Assembly: GCA_963799085.1 (NCBI GenBank) | Contig: CAWCWA010000004.1 | Location: 124,001 to 188,000, forward strand | Length of the DNA: 64,000 bases | Direction: 5' to 3' | Source of the DNA: AP-15 sp963799085 | GTDB lineage: Bacteria; Pseudomonadota; Alphaproteobacteria; ATCC43930; CGMCC-115725 | Shown: one piece after another, positions 1 to 10,054 of the stretch | Layout of the letters: every line of letters starts with the position of its first letter | Position numbering within the stretch: the stretch's first letter is position 1 | Position numbers and translations under genes: made by a program | The notes under the pieces: generated by a model | Told to the model about the DNA's origin: nothing | What the model saw: the letters and a program-made list of their open reading frames with translations, nothing else | Databases searched by the model: none

Positions 1-975
1 GATGTCGAGGCTGTTGAGCGCGATCGTCTGGCCGGCCACCCGCCGCGCCCCGACGAGGCTCGGGCGGCCGTCGACAATCAGCGAAATATCGGTGCTGGTG
101 CCGCCCATGTCGAACGGGATCAGATTGCCCTCGGCCAGCAATTGCGCCGCGTAGACGCTGCCCGCCACACCGCCCGCTGGGCCCGAGAGCACGCCGCCGG
201 CGGCCAGCCGCCCGGCCTCGGCGATCGGCGCCACGCCGCCATGCGACTGGATGATCAATGTCGGGCCGTCATAACCGGCTTCGGCGAGGCGGCGTTCGAG
301 CCGGCCCAGATAGCGCGCCAGCACGGGGCCGACATAGGCGTTGACGATCGTCGTCGAGACCCGCTCGAACTCCTTGATCTGCGGCAGCACGTCCGAGGAA
401 AGCGAGACATAGGCGTCGGGCAGTTCGCGCAGAAGGGCGTCGCGCGTCGCCCGCTCATGCGCCGGGTCGCGCCAGGCGTGCAGATAGCACACCGCCACCG
501 CCTCGACCTCCTCGCGCCCTAACGCCGCGATTGCCGCCGTGAGCGAGGCCGGAACGAGCGGAGTTTCGACCCGGCCGTCGGCGCGTAGTCGCTCGCGCAC
601 GCCGAGCCGCAGCCGGCGGGAAACGAGCTGCTCGGGCGGCGGCATACGCAGATTGTAGCGGTCGTCCTTCAATCCCTCGCGCATCTCAACCACGTCGCGA
701 TGGCCTTCGGTCGTAAGCAAGCCGACCTTCGCGCCCTTGCGCTCGATCAGCGCGTTGGTCGCCACTGTCGTGCCGTGCACGATGCGCTCGGTCTTCGCCA
801 GCAACGCCGGCAGCTCGAGCTCGAGGGTTTGCGCCAATAGCGCCAGCCCGTCGAGAACACCGATCGAGGGGTCCTCGGGCGTGGTCGGCGTCTTCGCCAG
901 CGTCGCGCGCCCGTTCTCGTCGACCGCGACCAGATCGGTAAAGGTGCCGCCGACATCGACGCCGATGCGGTACAT
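1..975 (-). CDS. hyuA: Hydantoinase/oxoprolinase subunit A (HyuA family), 3' end outside window
   Basis: The first 325 codons are present and open to the window edge. The protein starts MYRIGVDVGGTFTDLVAVDE, the ATP-binding hallmark of the HyuA/N-methylhydantoinase A family (ASKHA fold). Further family motifs follow: VHGTTVATNALIERKGAKVG near residue 60, LLTTEGHRD, and FDMGGTSTDIS near residue 300. These enzymes use ATP to open hydantoin or 5-oxoproline rings in the cytoplasm together with a B subunit. That B subunit is encoded immediately upstream, 13 bases away, so the two form an operon. The ATG at 975 is chosen because the VGGTFTD motif lies the normal distance from it. Substrate (hydantoin, oxoproline or a keto compound) cannot be told from sequence. 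Confidence 0.9.
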   Translation of the reverse strand, partial: MYRIGVDVGGTFTDLVAVDENGRATLAKTPTTPEDPSIGVLDGLALLAQTLELELPALLAKTERIVHGTTVATNALIERKGAKVGLLTTEGHRDVVEMREGLKDDRYNLRMPPPEQLVSRRLRLGVRERLRADGRVETPLVPASLTAAIAALGREEVEAVAVCYLHAWRDPAHERATRDALLRELPDAYVSLSSDVLPQIKEFERVSTTIVNAYVGPVLARYLGRLERRLAEAGYDGPTLIIQSHGGVAPIAEAGRLAAGGVLSGPAGGVAGSVYAAQLLAEGNLIPFDMGGTSTDISLIVDGRPSLVGARRVAGQTIALNSLDI

Positions 976-977
976 TC

Positions 978-1020
978 TCGCCCCCACCCTAACCCTCCCT
1001 CGCCTGCGGGGGAGGCGAGA
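978..1020. repeat. Palindromic G/C-rich intergenic repeat, copy A
   Basis: A short G/C-rich inverted repeat with arms of the type CTCCCTCGCC and GGGGGAGGCGAG, preceded by CCCCCACCCTAACCC. The same CCCTC(A/T)CCC...GAGAGGG design recurs at 22458, 24837 and 32571. It sits between hyuB and hyuA and runs into the 3' end of hyuB, so the last residues of HyuB (PPPQAREG) are encoded by the repeat. It resembles the REP-like dispersed elements common in Rhizobiales. Confidence 0.6.
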
Positions 1021-2668
1021 CGAAGCCGTTTTCGATGTCTTCGGCGATCGCGGCCGGGTCGCGCCGGGGAGGGTCGCCCCAGCCGCCGCCGCCCCCCGAT
1101 TCGAGCACCAGCACATCGCCGGGGCGGATTTCGATGCCAACCTCCTTGGTCTTGATCGCGCGCGGAGGCCGGCCCTCCGAATACAGAGTGTAGCGGTGCG
1201 GCAGGCCGTCCTTGCCGCCGAGGACGCCGCAGGCGCCGTGGCGCACACCATCGCCGGCGGTATTGCCGATCGCCGGTTCCTCGGTCTCGACCGCCATCTC
1301 GACGATGCCGCCGGGGCCGCCGCGATATTGTCCCGCACCCCCCGAACCGGGGCGAAATTCGTGGCGGCGGAAAAACAGCGGGAAGCGCACCTCGGTGACT
1401 TCGAGGCTGCCGAACTTGATGCCGCCCGCCGCCTGCCATTCGCCCGCACCCGGCCAGCCGTCGCCGGCGATCGAGGCCCCGCCCCCCGGCCGCGCCTGAA
1501 AGAAATGCCAGATGAAGGGTCGCCGCCCCCCGAGCGTGCGCGGGTCCTTCCCTTGGATGGCGATGCGGAAGCGGCGGCCCCAGCCGGCCATCGCGCGCTC
1601 AGGGCAGGCGGGCGCCAGGGCCTTGATGATCGCTTCGAGGATCTCCTGCGCGCAATGGTTGGTGGCGAGCGTCACCGGCATGCCGGGTCTCGCCCAGACG
1701 ATGGTCCCTTCCTTGGCGATTACGGTCAGCGGGCGAAAGGCGCCGTCGTTCTTCGGCGTGTCCGGGTCGATCAGAAAGGCCAGCGCCACGACCACGGCCG
1801 AGCGCATGTTCGGATAGGAGGAATTGACGAAGCTCGCGACCTGCGGGTGCGAGTCCGAGAGGTCGATCTTGAGGTCGCTGCCGCGCTTTTCGACCGTGGC
1901 GCGGATATAGATGTCGTCATGGCCGCGTCCGTCGTCATCGAGCAACGCCTCGCCGTGGTAGACGCCGTCGCGCCATTCGGCGATGACCGCGCGGGTGCGC
2001 CGCTCGGCGCCGTCGAGCACGGCCTCGATCGCGGCCTCGGCGGTGACCCAGCCGAATTCCTCGGCGAGCGCCAGAAGCCGCCGCTCGCCCAGATGCGCCG
2101 AGCCGATCATCGCCGCGAGATCGCCGCGGAAGTCGCGCGGATGGCGGACATTGGTCGCGATCATGTCGAGGAGGTCGCGCCGCACGACGCCGCGGTCATA
2201 GAGGCGCAACGGCGTGATCCGGATGCCCTCCTGCCAGATGTCGGTGGCGGCGGCATTGTAGGCGCCGTGCGTGGCGCCGCCGATGTCGCTCTGATGCGCC
2301 CGGTTGATCGACCAGTAGCGCGGCCTGCCGTCGCGGAACACCGGGACAAAGGCGGTCAGGTCGGGCAGATGGTTGCCGCCGTGATAGGGGTCGTTGAGCA
2401 GGAACACGTCGCCGGGATGGATGTCGTCCCCGAAATAATCGGCCACCGCCTTGGCGGCATAGGGCAATGCCCCAACATGGATCGGCACGTGCTCGGCCTG
2501 GGCGATCAGGCGGCCGTCGAGATCGCAGATCGCAGTCGAAAAGTCGCGGCTCGAATTTAGGATTTGCGAATAGGATGTCCGCAGCATCGCCTCGCCCATT
2601 TCCTCGACAATCGCCAACAGGCGATGCTGAATGACCGAAGCGACGATCGGATCGACACGATTTTTCAA
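989..2668 (-). CDS. hyuB: Hydantoinase/oxoprolinase subunit B (HyuB family)
   Basis: About 559 residues, typical for N-methylhydantoinase B/5-oxoprolinase B. Visible family motifs are DPIVASVIQHRLLAIVEEMG at the N-terminus, then MLRTSYSQILNSSRDFSTA, GDVFLLNDPYHGGNHLPD, and near the C-terminus ESGGGGGWGDP. It pairs with the downstream HyuA subunit. I prefer the TTG at 2668 because family members begin just before this DP-x-VIQ block. An ATG at 2725 would add 19 unconserved residues and overlap the divergent small gene. The C-terminal tail SPPPQAREG is encoded by a palindromic repeat. Confidence 0.88.
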   Translation of the reverse strand: MKNRVDPIVASVIQHRLLAIVEEMGEAMLRTSYSQILNSSRDFSTAICDLDGRLIAQAEHVPIHVGALPYAAKAVADYFGDDIHPGDVFLLNDPYHGGNHLPDLTAFVPVFRDGRPRYWSINRAHQSDIGGATHGAYNAAATDIWQEGIRITPLRLYDRGVVRRDLLDMIATNVRHPRDFRGDLAAMIGSAHLGERRLLALAEEFGWVTAEAAIEAVLDGAERRTRAVIAEWRDGVYHGEALLDDDGRGHDDIYIRATVEKRGSDLKIDLSDSHPQVASFVNSSYPNMRSAVVVALAFLIDPDTPKNDGAFRPLTVIAKEGTIVWARPGMPVTLATNHCAQEILEAIIKALAPACPERAMAGWGRRFRIAIQGKDPRTLGGRRPFIWHFFQARPGGGASIAGDGWPGAGEWQAAGGIKFGSLEVTEVRFPLFFRRHEFRPGSGGAGQYRGGPGGIVEMAVETEEPAIGNTAGDGVRHGACGVLGGKDGLPHRYTLYSEGRPPRAIKTKEVGIEIRPGDVLVLESGGGGGWGDPPRRDPAAIAEDIENGFVSPPPQAREG

Positions 2669-2708
2669 GACCGTCCCCGCCTGTCCTGCCGATAGGGAGC
2701 GCCCGCCA

Positions 2709-2867
2709 ATGCCGTTTCGTCCCAACTACCGCTTCGAGCGGGCCGAGCGCGACCGCGTCAAGAAGGCGAAGAAGGAAGAAAAGATCAAGCAGCAACAGGA
2801 GCGCGCCGCATCGCGCAAAACCGCGAGTGAGGAACCGGAGTCGCCCGACGAACCGGTCGATCCTTGA
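2709..2867 (+). CDS. Small conserved basic protein (FRPNYRFERAERDR type)
   Basis: A 52-residue protein beginning MPFRPNYRFERAERDRVKKA, followed by a Lys/Glu-rich, probably helical stretch and an acidic tail ending EPVDP. An AGGGAG ribosome-binding site lies about 8 bases before the ATG at 2709, so I choose this start over the upstream ATG at 2631. Very similar short proteins of unknown function are widespread in Alphaproteobacteria, where the FRPNYRFER start is distinctive. No catalytic residues or membrane segments are visible. It is divergent from hyuB and convergent with the tonB-like gene. Confidence 0.7.
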   Translation: MPFRPNYRFERAERDRVKKAKKEEKIKQQQERAASRKTASEEPESPDEPVDP

Positions 2868-2889
2868 CCGGGCGCGCGTCGGCTGGCCC

Positions 2890-3900
2890 TCAGTAAATCA
2901 GCGCTTCGGGGAATTTGAGGCGGAATTCGAGCAGCATGCTCGGACCCTGAAACCATTGCGGCAATGGCGGGAAGCGGCCAACGGCGGCAATCATCTTTTC
3001 GACCCGCACATCGATGTCGGGATATCCTGAACTGCGGCCGACCCGCAGCATCGCGATCGTGCCGTCGTCGAGCACCAGGATTTCGACAACGGTTTCGCCG
3101 CTGCGGCCCCCAACCACGGCGAGCGGCAACAGATTGAGGTGCCGGCGCACTAGCGAGGCGAGATAGGCGAGATATTCGTTGCGGCTGGCGGCGGGTCCCG
3201 GAATGACGCCATGGCGCTGCGGCAGACGGGCGGTGCGATCCTCGGGGCGTCGCGGCGGCTGCACCGCAGTCGGACGCGGCTTCGGCGGCGGCTTGACGGC
3301 GCGGTCCTCTTTGGGCGGCGCAGGTTTGGGCGGCTCCGGCGGTGGCACGATCGCGGCGGTCTTTTTCGGCGGCTCGCTCGGCGCTGGCTCGGCCGGAGCG
3401 TCCGCTTTCGGCTTCTCTTCCGGCTTTGGCGTTTCGTCCTTGGCGGTATCGGCCGGTTTGGCCTCGGGGTTGCCGATCTCTTCGGAGGCGAGTCGGCCCG
3501 GCGGCGGCTTGACCTCGGGCGGCGGCTTTGCTTCGGGTTTGGGCGGGGCCGGAGCTGGAGGCGGCGGTTCGGGCGGCGGCGGTTCGACGACCAGCTGGAC
3601 CGCGATCGGGGTAAACTCGGGCGGATGGGTTTTCGGCCAATCGATCAGCAGCAGCAGAAAGAGCGCATGCAGAGCGAAGGAGACGATCGGTCCGATCGGT
3701 CGGGGCCGCCCGATCGCCGGTCCCGGCCGACCGCCGACCGGCGCGGCGAGATCGCCGTCTGCCGCGATCGTGAGGGCGTCGGGGTCAGGCTCCTCGACAG
3801 CGAGGAGCGGCGGCCCGTCCTCTTCGGGCTCGGCACACGACGGCGAGGGGGGCGGCGGCTCGCGGCGGTCGTCAGCCGGCGGTGCGATCAGGCGGAACAC
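2890..3900 (-). CDS. TonB-family energy transducer
   Basis: About 336 residues. One N-terminal membrane helix (GPIVSFALHALFLLLLIDW) is followed by a long Pro/Lys/Glu-rich spacer of the PPPPEPPPPAPAPPKPEAK kind, as expected for a periplasm-spanning TonB linker. The C-terminal domain contains YLASLVRRHLNLLP, GETVVEILVLDDGTI, and RSSGYPDIDVRVEKMIAAVG, matching the TonB C-terminal fold. It would couple the proton motive force to outer-membrane transporters, but no receptor gene or ExbBD is nearby. The start is a GTG at 3900, eleven bases after the ligA stop; the true start could be somewhat downstream because the first 80 residues are low complexity. Confidence 0.8.
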   Translation of the reverse strand: MFRLIAPPADDRREPPPPSPSCAEPEEDGPPLLAVEEPDPDALTIAADGDLAAPVGGRPGPAIGRPRPIGPIVSFALHALFLLLLIDWPKTHPPEFTPIAVQLVVEPPPPEPPPPAPAPPKPEAKPPPEVKPPPGRLASEEIGNPEAKPADTAKDETPKPEEKPKADAPAEPAPSEPPKKTAAIVPPPEPPKPAPPKEDRAVKPPPKPRPTAVQPPRRPEDRTARLPQRHGVIPGPAASRNEYLAYLASLVRRHLNLLPLAVVGGRSGETVVEILVLDDGTIAMLRVGRSSGYPDIDVRVEKMIAAVGRFPPLPQWFQGPSMLLEFRLKFPEALIY

Positions 3901-3910
3901 CGCGCGCCGG

Positions 3911-6075
3911 TTATCCCGCGGTAGGGCCGTCGCCGGCGAGCGCGAGCCATGCGGCCTCGTCGAGCAGTTTGACCCCCAGAGCGCGCCGCCTCGCGTCGCC
4001 TTCGAGCCGGGATCGGCGCCGATCACGACATAATCGGTCTTGGCCGATACCGAACTGGCGACGTTGGCGCCGAGCGCCTCGGCCCGCGCCTTCGCCTCCG
4101 AGCGGCTCATCGCTTCGAGCGCTGCCGGTGAAAGACGATCGTCTTGCCGGCGAGCGGCGAGGCGGCGCGCTGCGCCGGCGCTTCGTAATCGAGCACCGTC
4201 ACCTCGCGCGCCGAGGTCATCGAGGATCTCGCGGTTATGCGGCTCGGCGAAAAACCCGATGATGTCGGCCGCCATGTCCGCGCCGATGCCGTGCACGTCG
4301 AGCGAGGCGCGGCCCGCGCCGCATTGTCGGGTTGTCCGTCGCCGGCCGCTCCTCCATCTCGCGCCGCCATTCGGCGAGCGAGCGGTAATGGCGGGCCAGC
4401 AGCCGCGCCGTCGCCTGCCCGACCTGCGGGATGCCGAGCGCATTGATGAAGCGGTCGAGCGCGATGCGCCGGCGCTCATCGATCGCGGCGACGAGCTTGC
4501 TGGCGCTGACCTCGCCCCAGCCCTCGCGCTTGCGCGATAACCTCGGGATCGAGCCGGAAGATGTCGCCCGGCCGGCGGATCAGCCCGTCCTCCCAGAAGG
4601 CGGTGATGTGCTTTTCGCCGAGCCCCTCGATGTCGAAGCAGTCGCGCGAGACGAAATGCTTCAGCCGCTCGACCGCCTGCGCGGCGCAGATCAGCCCGCC
4701 GCTGCAGCGCCGCGCGGCCTGCCCGTCTTCGCGCACCGCGAGGCTGTCGCAGACCGGGCAGTGGTCCGGGAACTCGATACGGAGTCGGCGTCGGCCGGCC
4801 GGCGGCTCGAGGACGACGCCGACGATCTGCGGGATCACGTCGCCGGCGCGCTGCACGATGACCGTGTCGCCGACCCGCACGTCCTTGCGGCGCGATCTCG
4901 TCCTCGTTGTGCAGGGTCGCGCGCTGCACGACGACGCCGCCGACGGTCATCGGTTCGAGGCATCGCGGTCGGCGTCAGCGAACCCTGGCGGCCGACCGTG
5001 GATCATGATGTCGCGCAGGATCGTCTGCGCCTGCTGCGCCGGCGAATTTGTGCGCGAGCGCCCAGCGCGGCGCCCGGCTGACCATGCCGAGCCGGTCCTG
5101 CAGCGCCGAGGTCGTTGACCTTGTAGACGACGCCGTCGATGTCGTAGGGCAGTGCGGCGCGGTCGCGCGGCGATCTCGCGGTAATAGGCCAGCACCTCGG
5201 CGACGCCGCGGCAGAGCCGCGAACGGTCGTTGACCGCGAAGCCCCAGGTCGCGGAAGCGCGCCAGCGCCTCGTTCGTGCGTGCGGGCAAAGGGCGCGCTC
5301 GCCTCGCCCCAGGCATAGGCGAAGAATTTCAGCGGCCGGCGCGCGGTGATCGCCGGGTCGAGCTGGCGCAGCGAACCGGCGGCGACGTTGCGCGGGTTGG
5401 CGAAGACCGGCTCGCCGGCGGCCGCGCGCTCCTCGTTGAGCGCGAAAAAGCCGGCGCGCTCCATGTAGACCTCGCCGCGCATCTCGAGACGTCGGGCCAG
5501 CTGCCCGCCGGCGAGCGCCGTCGGCACCGTGTCAGCGTGCGGATGTTCGCGGTCACGTCCTCGCCGGTGACGCCGTCGCCGCGCGTCGCGCCGAGCACGA
5601 GCCGTCCGTCCTCGTAGCGCAGCGCCGCCGAGAGCCCGTCGATCTTCGGCTCGGCCATGATCTCGACCGCATCCTCGGCGACCAGCGCCAGGTCCTCCGG
5701 CCGGCGGAAGAAATTGCGGATGCCGGCGAAGAAATCGCGCACATCCTGCTTCGTCGAAGGCGTTTTCCAGCGACAGCATCGGCGCGCGTGTGGGTGACCT
5801 TGGCGAAACTCGCGGCCGGGCGCGGCGCCGACCCGGTCGGACGGGCTGTCCGGCGCGGATCAGCTCCGGAAAACGCGCCTCGATCTCGGCATTGCGGCGG
5901 CGCAGCTCATCGTATTCGGCATCGGAAATCTCGGGCGCGGCGTCGCTGTAGTAGAGCCGGTCGTGATGCCGATCTCGGCGGCAAGCCGCGCCAGCTCGGC
6001 GCGCGCCTCCCCCTCGGTCAGCCGATCGACCGGGCGCTCGTCAGGCTCGGCTTGGCGGCGTCGCGCGGCGGTCAT
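3911..6075 (-). CDS. ligA: NAD-dependent DNA ligase LigA, reading frame broken many times
   Basis: The total span fits a LigA of about 720 residues. Recognisable blocks in order are the start MTAARRRQAEPDERPVDRL, RDFFAGIRNFFRRPEDLAL, the adenylation motif AEPKIDGLSAALRYEDG with the catalytic Lys of KIDG, ATRGDGVTGEDVTANIRTL, FANPRNVAAGSLRQLDPAIT, the OB-fold VGDTVIVQRAGDVIPQIVGV, the zinc finger HCPVCDS...RRCSGG, and a C-terminal BRCT domain (KTDYVVIGADPGSKA). These blocks lie in all three frames, needing ten or more one-base corrections (for example near 5970, 5850, 5760, 5535, 5285, 4905, 4530 and 3990). Its ATG overlaps the recN stop as ATGA, implying coupling. LigA seals nicks in replication and repair and is normally essential, so consensus errors are more likely than gene loss. 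Confidence 0.85.
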
Positions 6076-7753
6076 GCGCGGCCCCCGGCGATCAGGCTCG
6101 CTGCCGCGGCGCGCGCCTCGGCGGTGACGGTGCGACCGGACAGCATGCGGGCGATTTCCTCCTGCCGGGTGTCGGGGTCGAGCTCCTCGACGCGGGTCAC
6201 GGTGGCTCGCGCGCCGCCTGACTCTTGGCGACCCGCCAGTGCCAGCGCGCCACGCGCCGCGACCTGCGGCGAATGGGTGACGACAAGCACCTGCAGGCCG
6301 GCGCCGAGCCGCTGCCAGCCGCTCGCCGACCGCCGCGGCGACAGCGCCGCCGATGCCGCTGTCGACCTCGTCGAAAATCAGCGTCGGCACCGAGGAGGCG
6401 CCGGCCAGCACCAGCTTCAGCGCCAGCATGAAACGGGACAATTCGCCGCCCGAGGCGATGCGGGCAAGCGTGCCGAACGGTGCGCCCGGGGTTGGTGGCG
6501 ATCTCGAAATGCACCCGCTCGCGGCCATGCTCTCCCCAATCGGGTTCGGCGAAGCGGCGTCAGGACGGTGCGGAACCTCGCCTTGTCGAGGCGCAGCGGC
6601 GCCAGTTCCGCGGCGACGGCATGCGTCGAGCCGGGCGGCGGCGGCGGCGCGGGCGCGCGAGACCGATTGCGCGGCCGCGACAAAGGCGGCGCGCGATGGC
6701 GGCGGTGTCGCGGGCGAGGCGGCCGGCGTCCTCGGCCTCGGTTTCGATCGCCGCAAGCCGGGCGGAGAGACGCTCGCGCAGCGCCGGCAGATCGGTGACG
6801 GCGACCTGGTGCTTGCGGGCCAGCGCGCGAAGGGCGAAGAGCCGCTCCTCGACCTGCTCCAGTTCGCGCGGATCGAGTTCGAGGCTGCGCGCGGCCTGTT
6901 CCAGTACCTCGAGAGCCTCGGCGGTTTCGTTGGCGGCGCGTTCGGCGGCGGCGAATGCTTCGTCGAGGAGGCCCTGCGCGCGGTCGCGGGCGCGCTCCAG
7001 CCGCCGGGTGGCGCGGGCCAGCGCGGCCTGGGCGCCCGAGGCGCTGGCGATCTCGGCGATCGCTTCGCTCAAGGTTTCGGCGAGCCGCTCGGCATTCTGT
7101 AAGAGGCTGCGCCGAGCCGCCAGCAAATCTTCCTCGTCGGGCTCGGGGGACAGCGCCTCGAGTTCGGCCAAGTGGTGGCGCAGCAGATCCTCCTCCTCGC
7201 GCGCCGCGACGACCTGCCGGGCGGCGTCGGCTTCGCGCCGCGCCGCCTCGCGCCAGTCGCGCCAGGCCTGCGCCAGAGCGGCTGGAGCGACCGCATGCTC
7301 GGCGACCGCGTCGAGGAGCGCGCGGTGGTTCTGCGGGTCCAGCAGTCCGCGCTGCTCGAACTGGCCCTGGATCTCGACGAGGCTGTCGCCGAGATCGCGC
7401 AGCAGCGCCACACTCGTCGGGGCATCGTTGACAAAGGCGCGGCTGCGGCCGTCGGCGCCGACAAGCCGGCGCAGGACGATCGTCTCGCCGTCGCCGTCGT
7501 GCCCGGCCTCGCGCAGAAGCGCATGGGCAGGATGGTTCGATCCGACCACGAATTCGGCGGTCACCGCCGCCTGTGCGGCGCCGGTGCGGACGAGACCCGC
7601 CTCGGCGCGGCGGCCGAGCGCCAATCCCAGCGCGTCGAGCAGGATCGATTTTCCGGCCCCAGTCTCGCCGGTCAAGACGCACAGCCCCGGGCGAAACGCC
7701 AGGTCGAGCCGGTCGATCAGCACGACGTCCCGAATGGTCAGGCCGAGCAGCAT
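6072..7753 (-). CDS. recN: DNA repair ATPase RecN (SMC-like), frameshifted
   Basis: About 560 residues after correction, normal for RecN. The N-terminus MLLGLTIRDVVLIDRLDLAF leads into Walker A (TGETGAGKSILLDALGLALG). Then come VEIQGQFEQRGLLDPQNHR and a long Ala/Glu/Arg-rich coiled coil (roughly residues 160-360). The C-terminal half carries ARIASGGELSRFMLALKLVL (signature motif), TLIFDEVDSGIGG (Walker B) and VTHSPQVAARG (switch His). The frame slips near 6690, 6575 and 6490-6300. RecN acts on double-strand breaks in the cytoplasm together with RecA. It lies directly upstream of ligA with a 4-base overlap. No SOS box could be assigned with confidence in the 60-base gap before it. Confidence 0.88.
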
Positions 7754-7813
7754 TCTCCCGATGATATAGGCGGGTTCTGACGCAAACCATCCTCGGCGCC
7801 CGCGCGCCAGGGA

Positions 7814-9004
7814 TCAGACCACCCGCTCGTCATGCAGCGCCGCAATCTCGTCCTCGCCGTAGCCCAGTTCCGCGAGAATCGCATCGGTGTGTTCACCGAG
7901 AAGCGGGGCCGGACGGCGGTAGCCGCCGGGGGTTTCGGAGAGTTCGATCGGGGTCGGCGCCAGCGGAAGAGTGCGTTCCAGCGTCGGATACGTCCGTTCT
8001 TCGAGCAGCCGAGCGGCGCGGATGTGCGAATCGTCGAGCGCCTGCTGCGGCGAATAGACTTGCGCCGCGACAATGCTAGCTTCTTCGAGTGCGGCCAACG
8101 CCTCCGCACAACTGCGCTCGCCGCACCATTGGTTCATCCGCGCCGATATGACCTCGCCATGGTCGGCGCGCGACTGGTCGTCGGCAAAGCGCGGGTCGCC
8201 GAGCCAGTGATCCTCGCCCAGCATCCGGGCCCAGCGGCGGAACATCGCCGGGCCGATCACGGTCGCGACGATCCAGCCGTCGCGGCAGCGGAAGATGTCG
8301 GCGGGGGCCGAGTTGAAGCCGCGGTTGCCGGTCGCCAGCCGGTCGACGCCGGTCAACGCCTGCTCGATCAAGGTCGCATTGGCAAACGCGATCGCGGTGC
8401 GCAACAAGGCGCCCTCGACCTTCTGGCCGCGGCCGGTCTTGCCGCGTTCGAGGAGGGCGGCGAGCGTGCCGAAGGCCGAAAGGCAGGCGGTGCCAAAATC
8501 GACCCACGGCAACTTGATCGCAATCGGCTGCTCGGGGGTGCCGGAAAGATAGGCGGCGCCGCTCATCGCCTGGCCGATGCCGTCGAACCCGTGCTTGTGG
8601 CTGAGCGGTCCGCCCGCGCCAAAGCCGGTGACGGTGGCCAGGATGATGTCCGGCTTGACCGCGCGCAGGCTGTCGAGGTCAAGTGCGAGCGCGCGCAATA
8701 CCTGCGGTGGCAGATTGGCGACGACGACATCGGCGGTGGCGACCAGCCGGCGCACGATCTCGCGGCCCTTGGGTGCGCTGGGATCGAGGGTCATGCCGAG
8801 CTTGTTGCGGTTCATCGCCAGGAACATCGCGCCGCCGCCCTCGGGACCGGTTCCCACCGGAATGAAGCCCCTGTCCTCACCGCCGCCGATGCGCTCGATG
8901 CGGATCACCTCGGCGCCGAGGTCGCCGAGCAGTGCCGCGCAGAAAGGTCCCGCGATGTAGCGTCCGAAATCGAGAACGCGAATGCCGTCGAGGACGCCTG
9001 ACAC
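7814..9004 (-). CDS. Class III CoA-transferase (CaiB/BaiF family)
   Basis: 396 residues, the usual length. The start LDGIRVLDFGRYIAGPFCAA followed by LGDLGAEVIRIE is the family signature. Other matches are FLAMNRNKLGMTLDP, VVVANLPPQVLRALALD, and GQAMSGAAYLSGTPEQPI. The Asp in LPWVDFGTACLSAFGTLAAL corresponds in position to the catalytic Asp that carries the acyl/CoA intermediate. Such enzymes move CoA between organic acids (formyl-, succinyl-, carnitine- or aryl-CoA); the substrate is not evident here. It lies between recN and a sugar kinase on the same strand, 62 bases after the kinase, and could be co-transcribed with the kinase/SDR pair. Confidence 0.88.
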   Translation of the reverse strand: MSGVLDGIRVLDFGRYIAGPFCAALLGDLGAEVIRIERIGGGEDRGFIPVGTGPEGGGAMFLAMNRNKLGMTLDPSAPKGREIVRRLVATADVVVANLPPQVLRALALDLDSLRAVKPDIILATVTGFGAGGPLSHKHGFDGIGQAMSGAAYLSGTPEQPIAIKLPWVDFGTACLSAFGTLAALLERGKTGRGQKVEGALLRTAIAFANATLIEQALTGVDRLATGNRGFNSAPADIFRCRDGWIVATVIGPAMFRRWARMLGEDHWLGDPRFADDQSRADHGEVISARMNQWCGERSCAEALAALEEASIVAAQVYSPQQALDDSHIRAARLLEERTYPTLERTLPLAPTPIELSETPGGYRRPAPLLGEHTDAILAELGYGEDEIAALHDERVV

Positions 9005-9066
9005 CGCCGCCTCCGTTGCCGCCCATTACATCAGCGCAGCATAGGCCTTCGCGGCGAGGATGACAC

Positions 9067-10054
9067 TCAGCGTTCGAGGCCGCCCGTGACCCTGGCGTGG
9101 AAGCGGGCGATGTCCTCGGGGCCGAGAAAGTTGATGTCGCCGGGGGTGGCGAGCCCGATCCCGGCGGCAAACGCGGCAAGGCGGACCGCCAGATCGAGAT
9201 CGCCGTCGAGCAGGCCATGGATCAGCCCGGCGACAAACGAATCTCCGGCGCCGATGCGGTCGACCAGCTCGACCCGGTAGCGGGGCGCGTGGAAGAAACC
9301 GCCATCCGAGAAGAGCAGACTGCCGGGCTCGGCGTCGGGCGGCCGGGTCAGCGCGACGCGCGGCATGCCGTAGCGCGCGGCGATCGCTGCCGCCAGGGCT
9401 TCCCCCTCTTCGGCAAAGCCCAGCACGTGCCGCGCGTCGCGTTCGGCCACGGCCAGCAGATCCAGATGTGGCGCGACGGCTTCGAGCACGGCGCGAGCCT
9501 CGGCGGCGCTCGTCAGCGTCGAGCGGAAGTTGAGATCGTAGGAGACGGGCTTGCCGGCGGCGGCGGCGAGTGCGGCCACATGCAATACGAGCGCGCGGCA
9601 GCTTGGCCCCAAAGCCGGGGTGATCCCCGAAAGATGCACCCAGGCGCTGGCCTGAACCAGCATGTCCCAGGGCGCGTCCTCGAAAGCGAGTTCGGCGGCG
9701 GCCGAATTCTTGCGGTCATAGATCACCCGGCTGGTGCGCGGCTCGGGTCCGGGCTCGTAAAACATCAGGCCGAGCCGAGCGCCGGGGATCCAGCGCACCC
9801 AGCCGGTATCGACGCCATGGCGGCGGGCCTCGCCCTCGACCATGCGGCCGAGCGGTCCCTCGGGCAGCCGCGACACCCAGGCCACACGGCGGCCGAGCCG
9901 CGCCAGAAGACAGCCGACATTGAGTTCGCTGCCGCCGATCCCGATCTCGAACCGATGCGCCTGGTCGAGCCGCTGCATCCCCGGCGGCGACAGCCGCATC
10001 AGGGTCTCGCCGAGGGTCAGGAGATCATAACCGCGCCGGCGCGGCGGCGTTCAT
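9067..10054 (-). CDS. PfkB-family sugar kinase (2-keto-3-deoxygluconate kinase-like), one frameshift near the start
   Basis: About 329 residues. The core shows GIGGSELNVGCLLARLGRRV near the N-terminus and the PfkB active-site signature VDRIGAGDSFVAGLIHGL near the C-terminus, with the catalytic Asp in GAGD. The best start is the ATG at 10054, which overlaps the stop of the upstream SDR gene as ATGA and reads MNAAAPAR. One extra base near 10029 then breaks the frame before YDLLTLGETLMRLSPPG. Without that correction the first in-frame ATG is at 9999, which removes the normal first strand. It phosphorylates a sugar or sugar acid using ATP; the YDLLTLGETLMRL start is like KdgK. The neighbouring SDR fits a sugar-acid pathway, but this is inference. 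Confidence 0.85.

Noticed and set aside
737..2560. Plus-strand open frame of 607 codons
   Set aside because: Antisense to hyuB; its translation has no domains and is Arg/Ala/Gly-rich, as expected for a mirror frame in high-G+C DNA.
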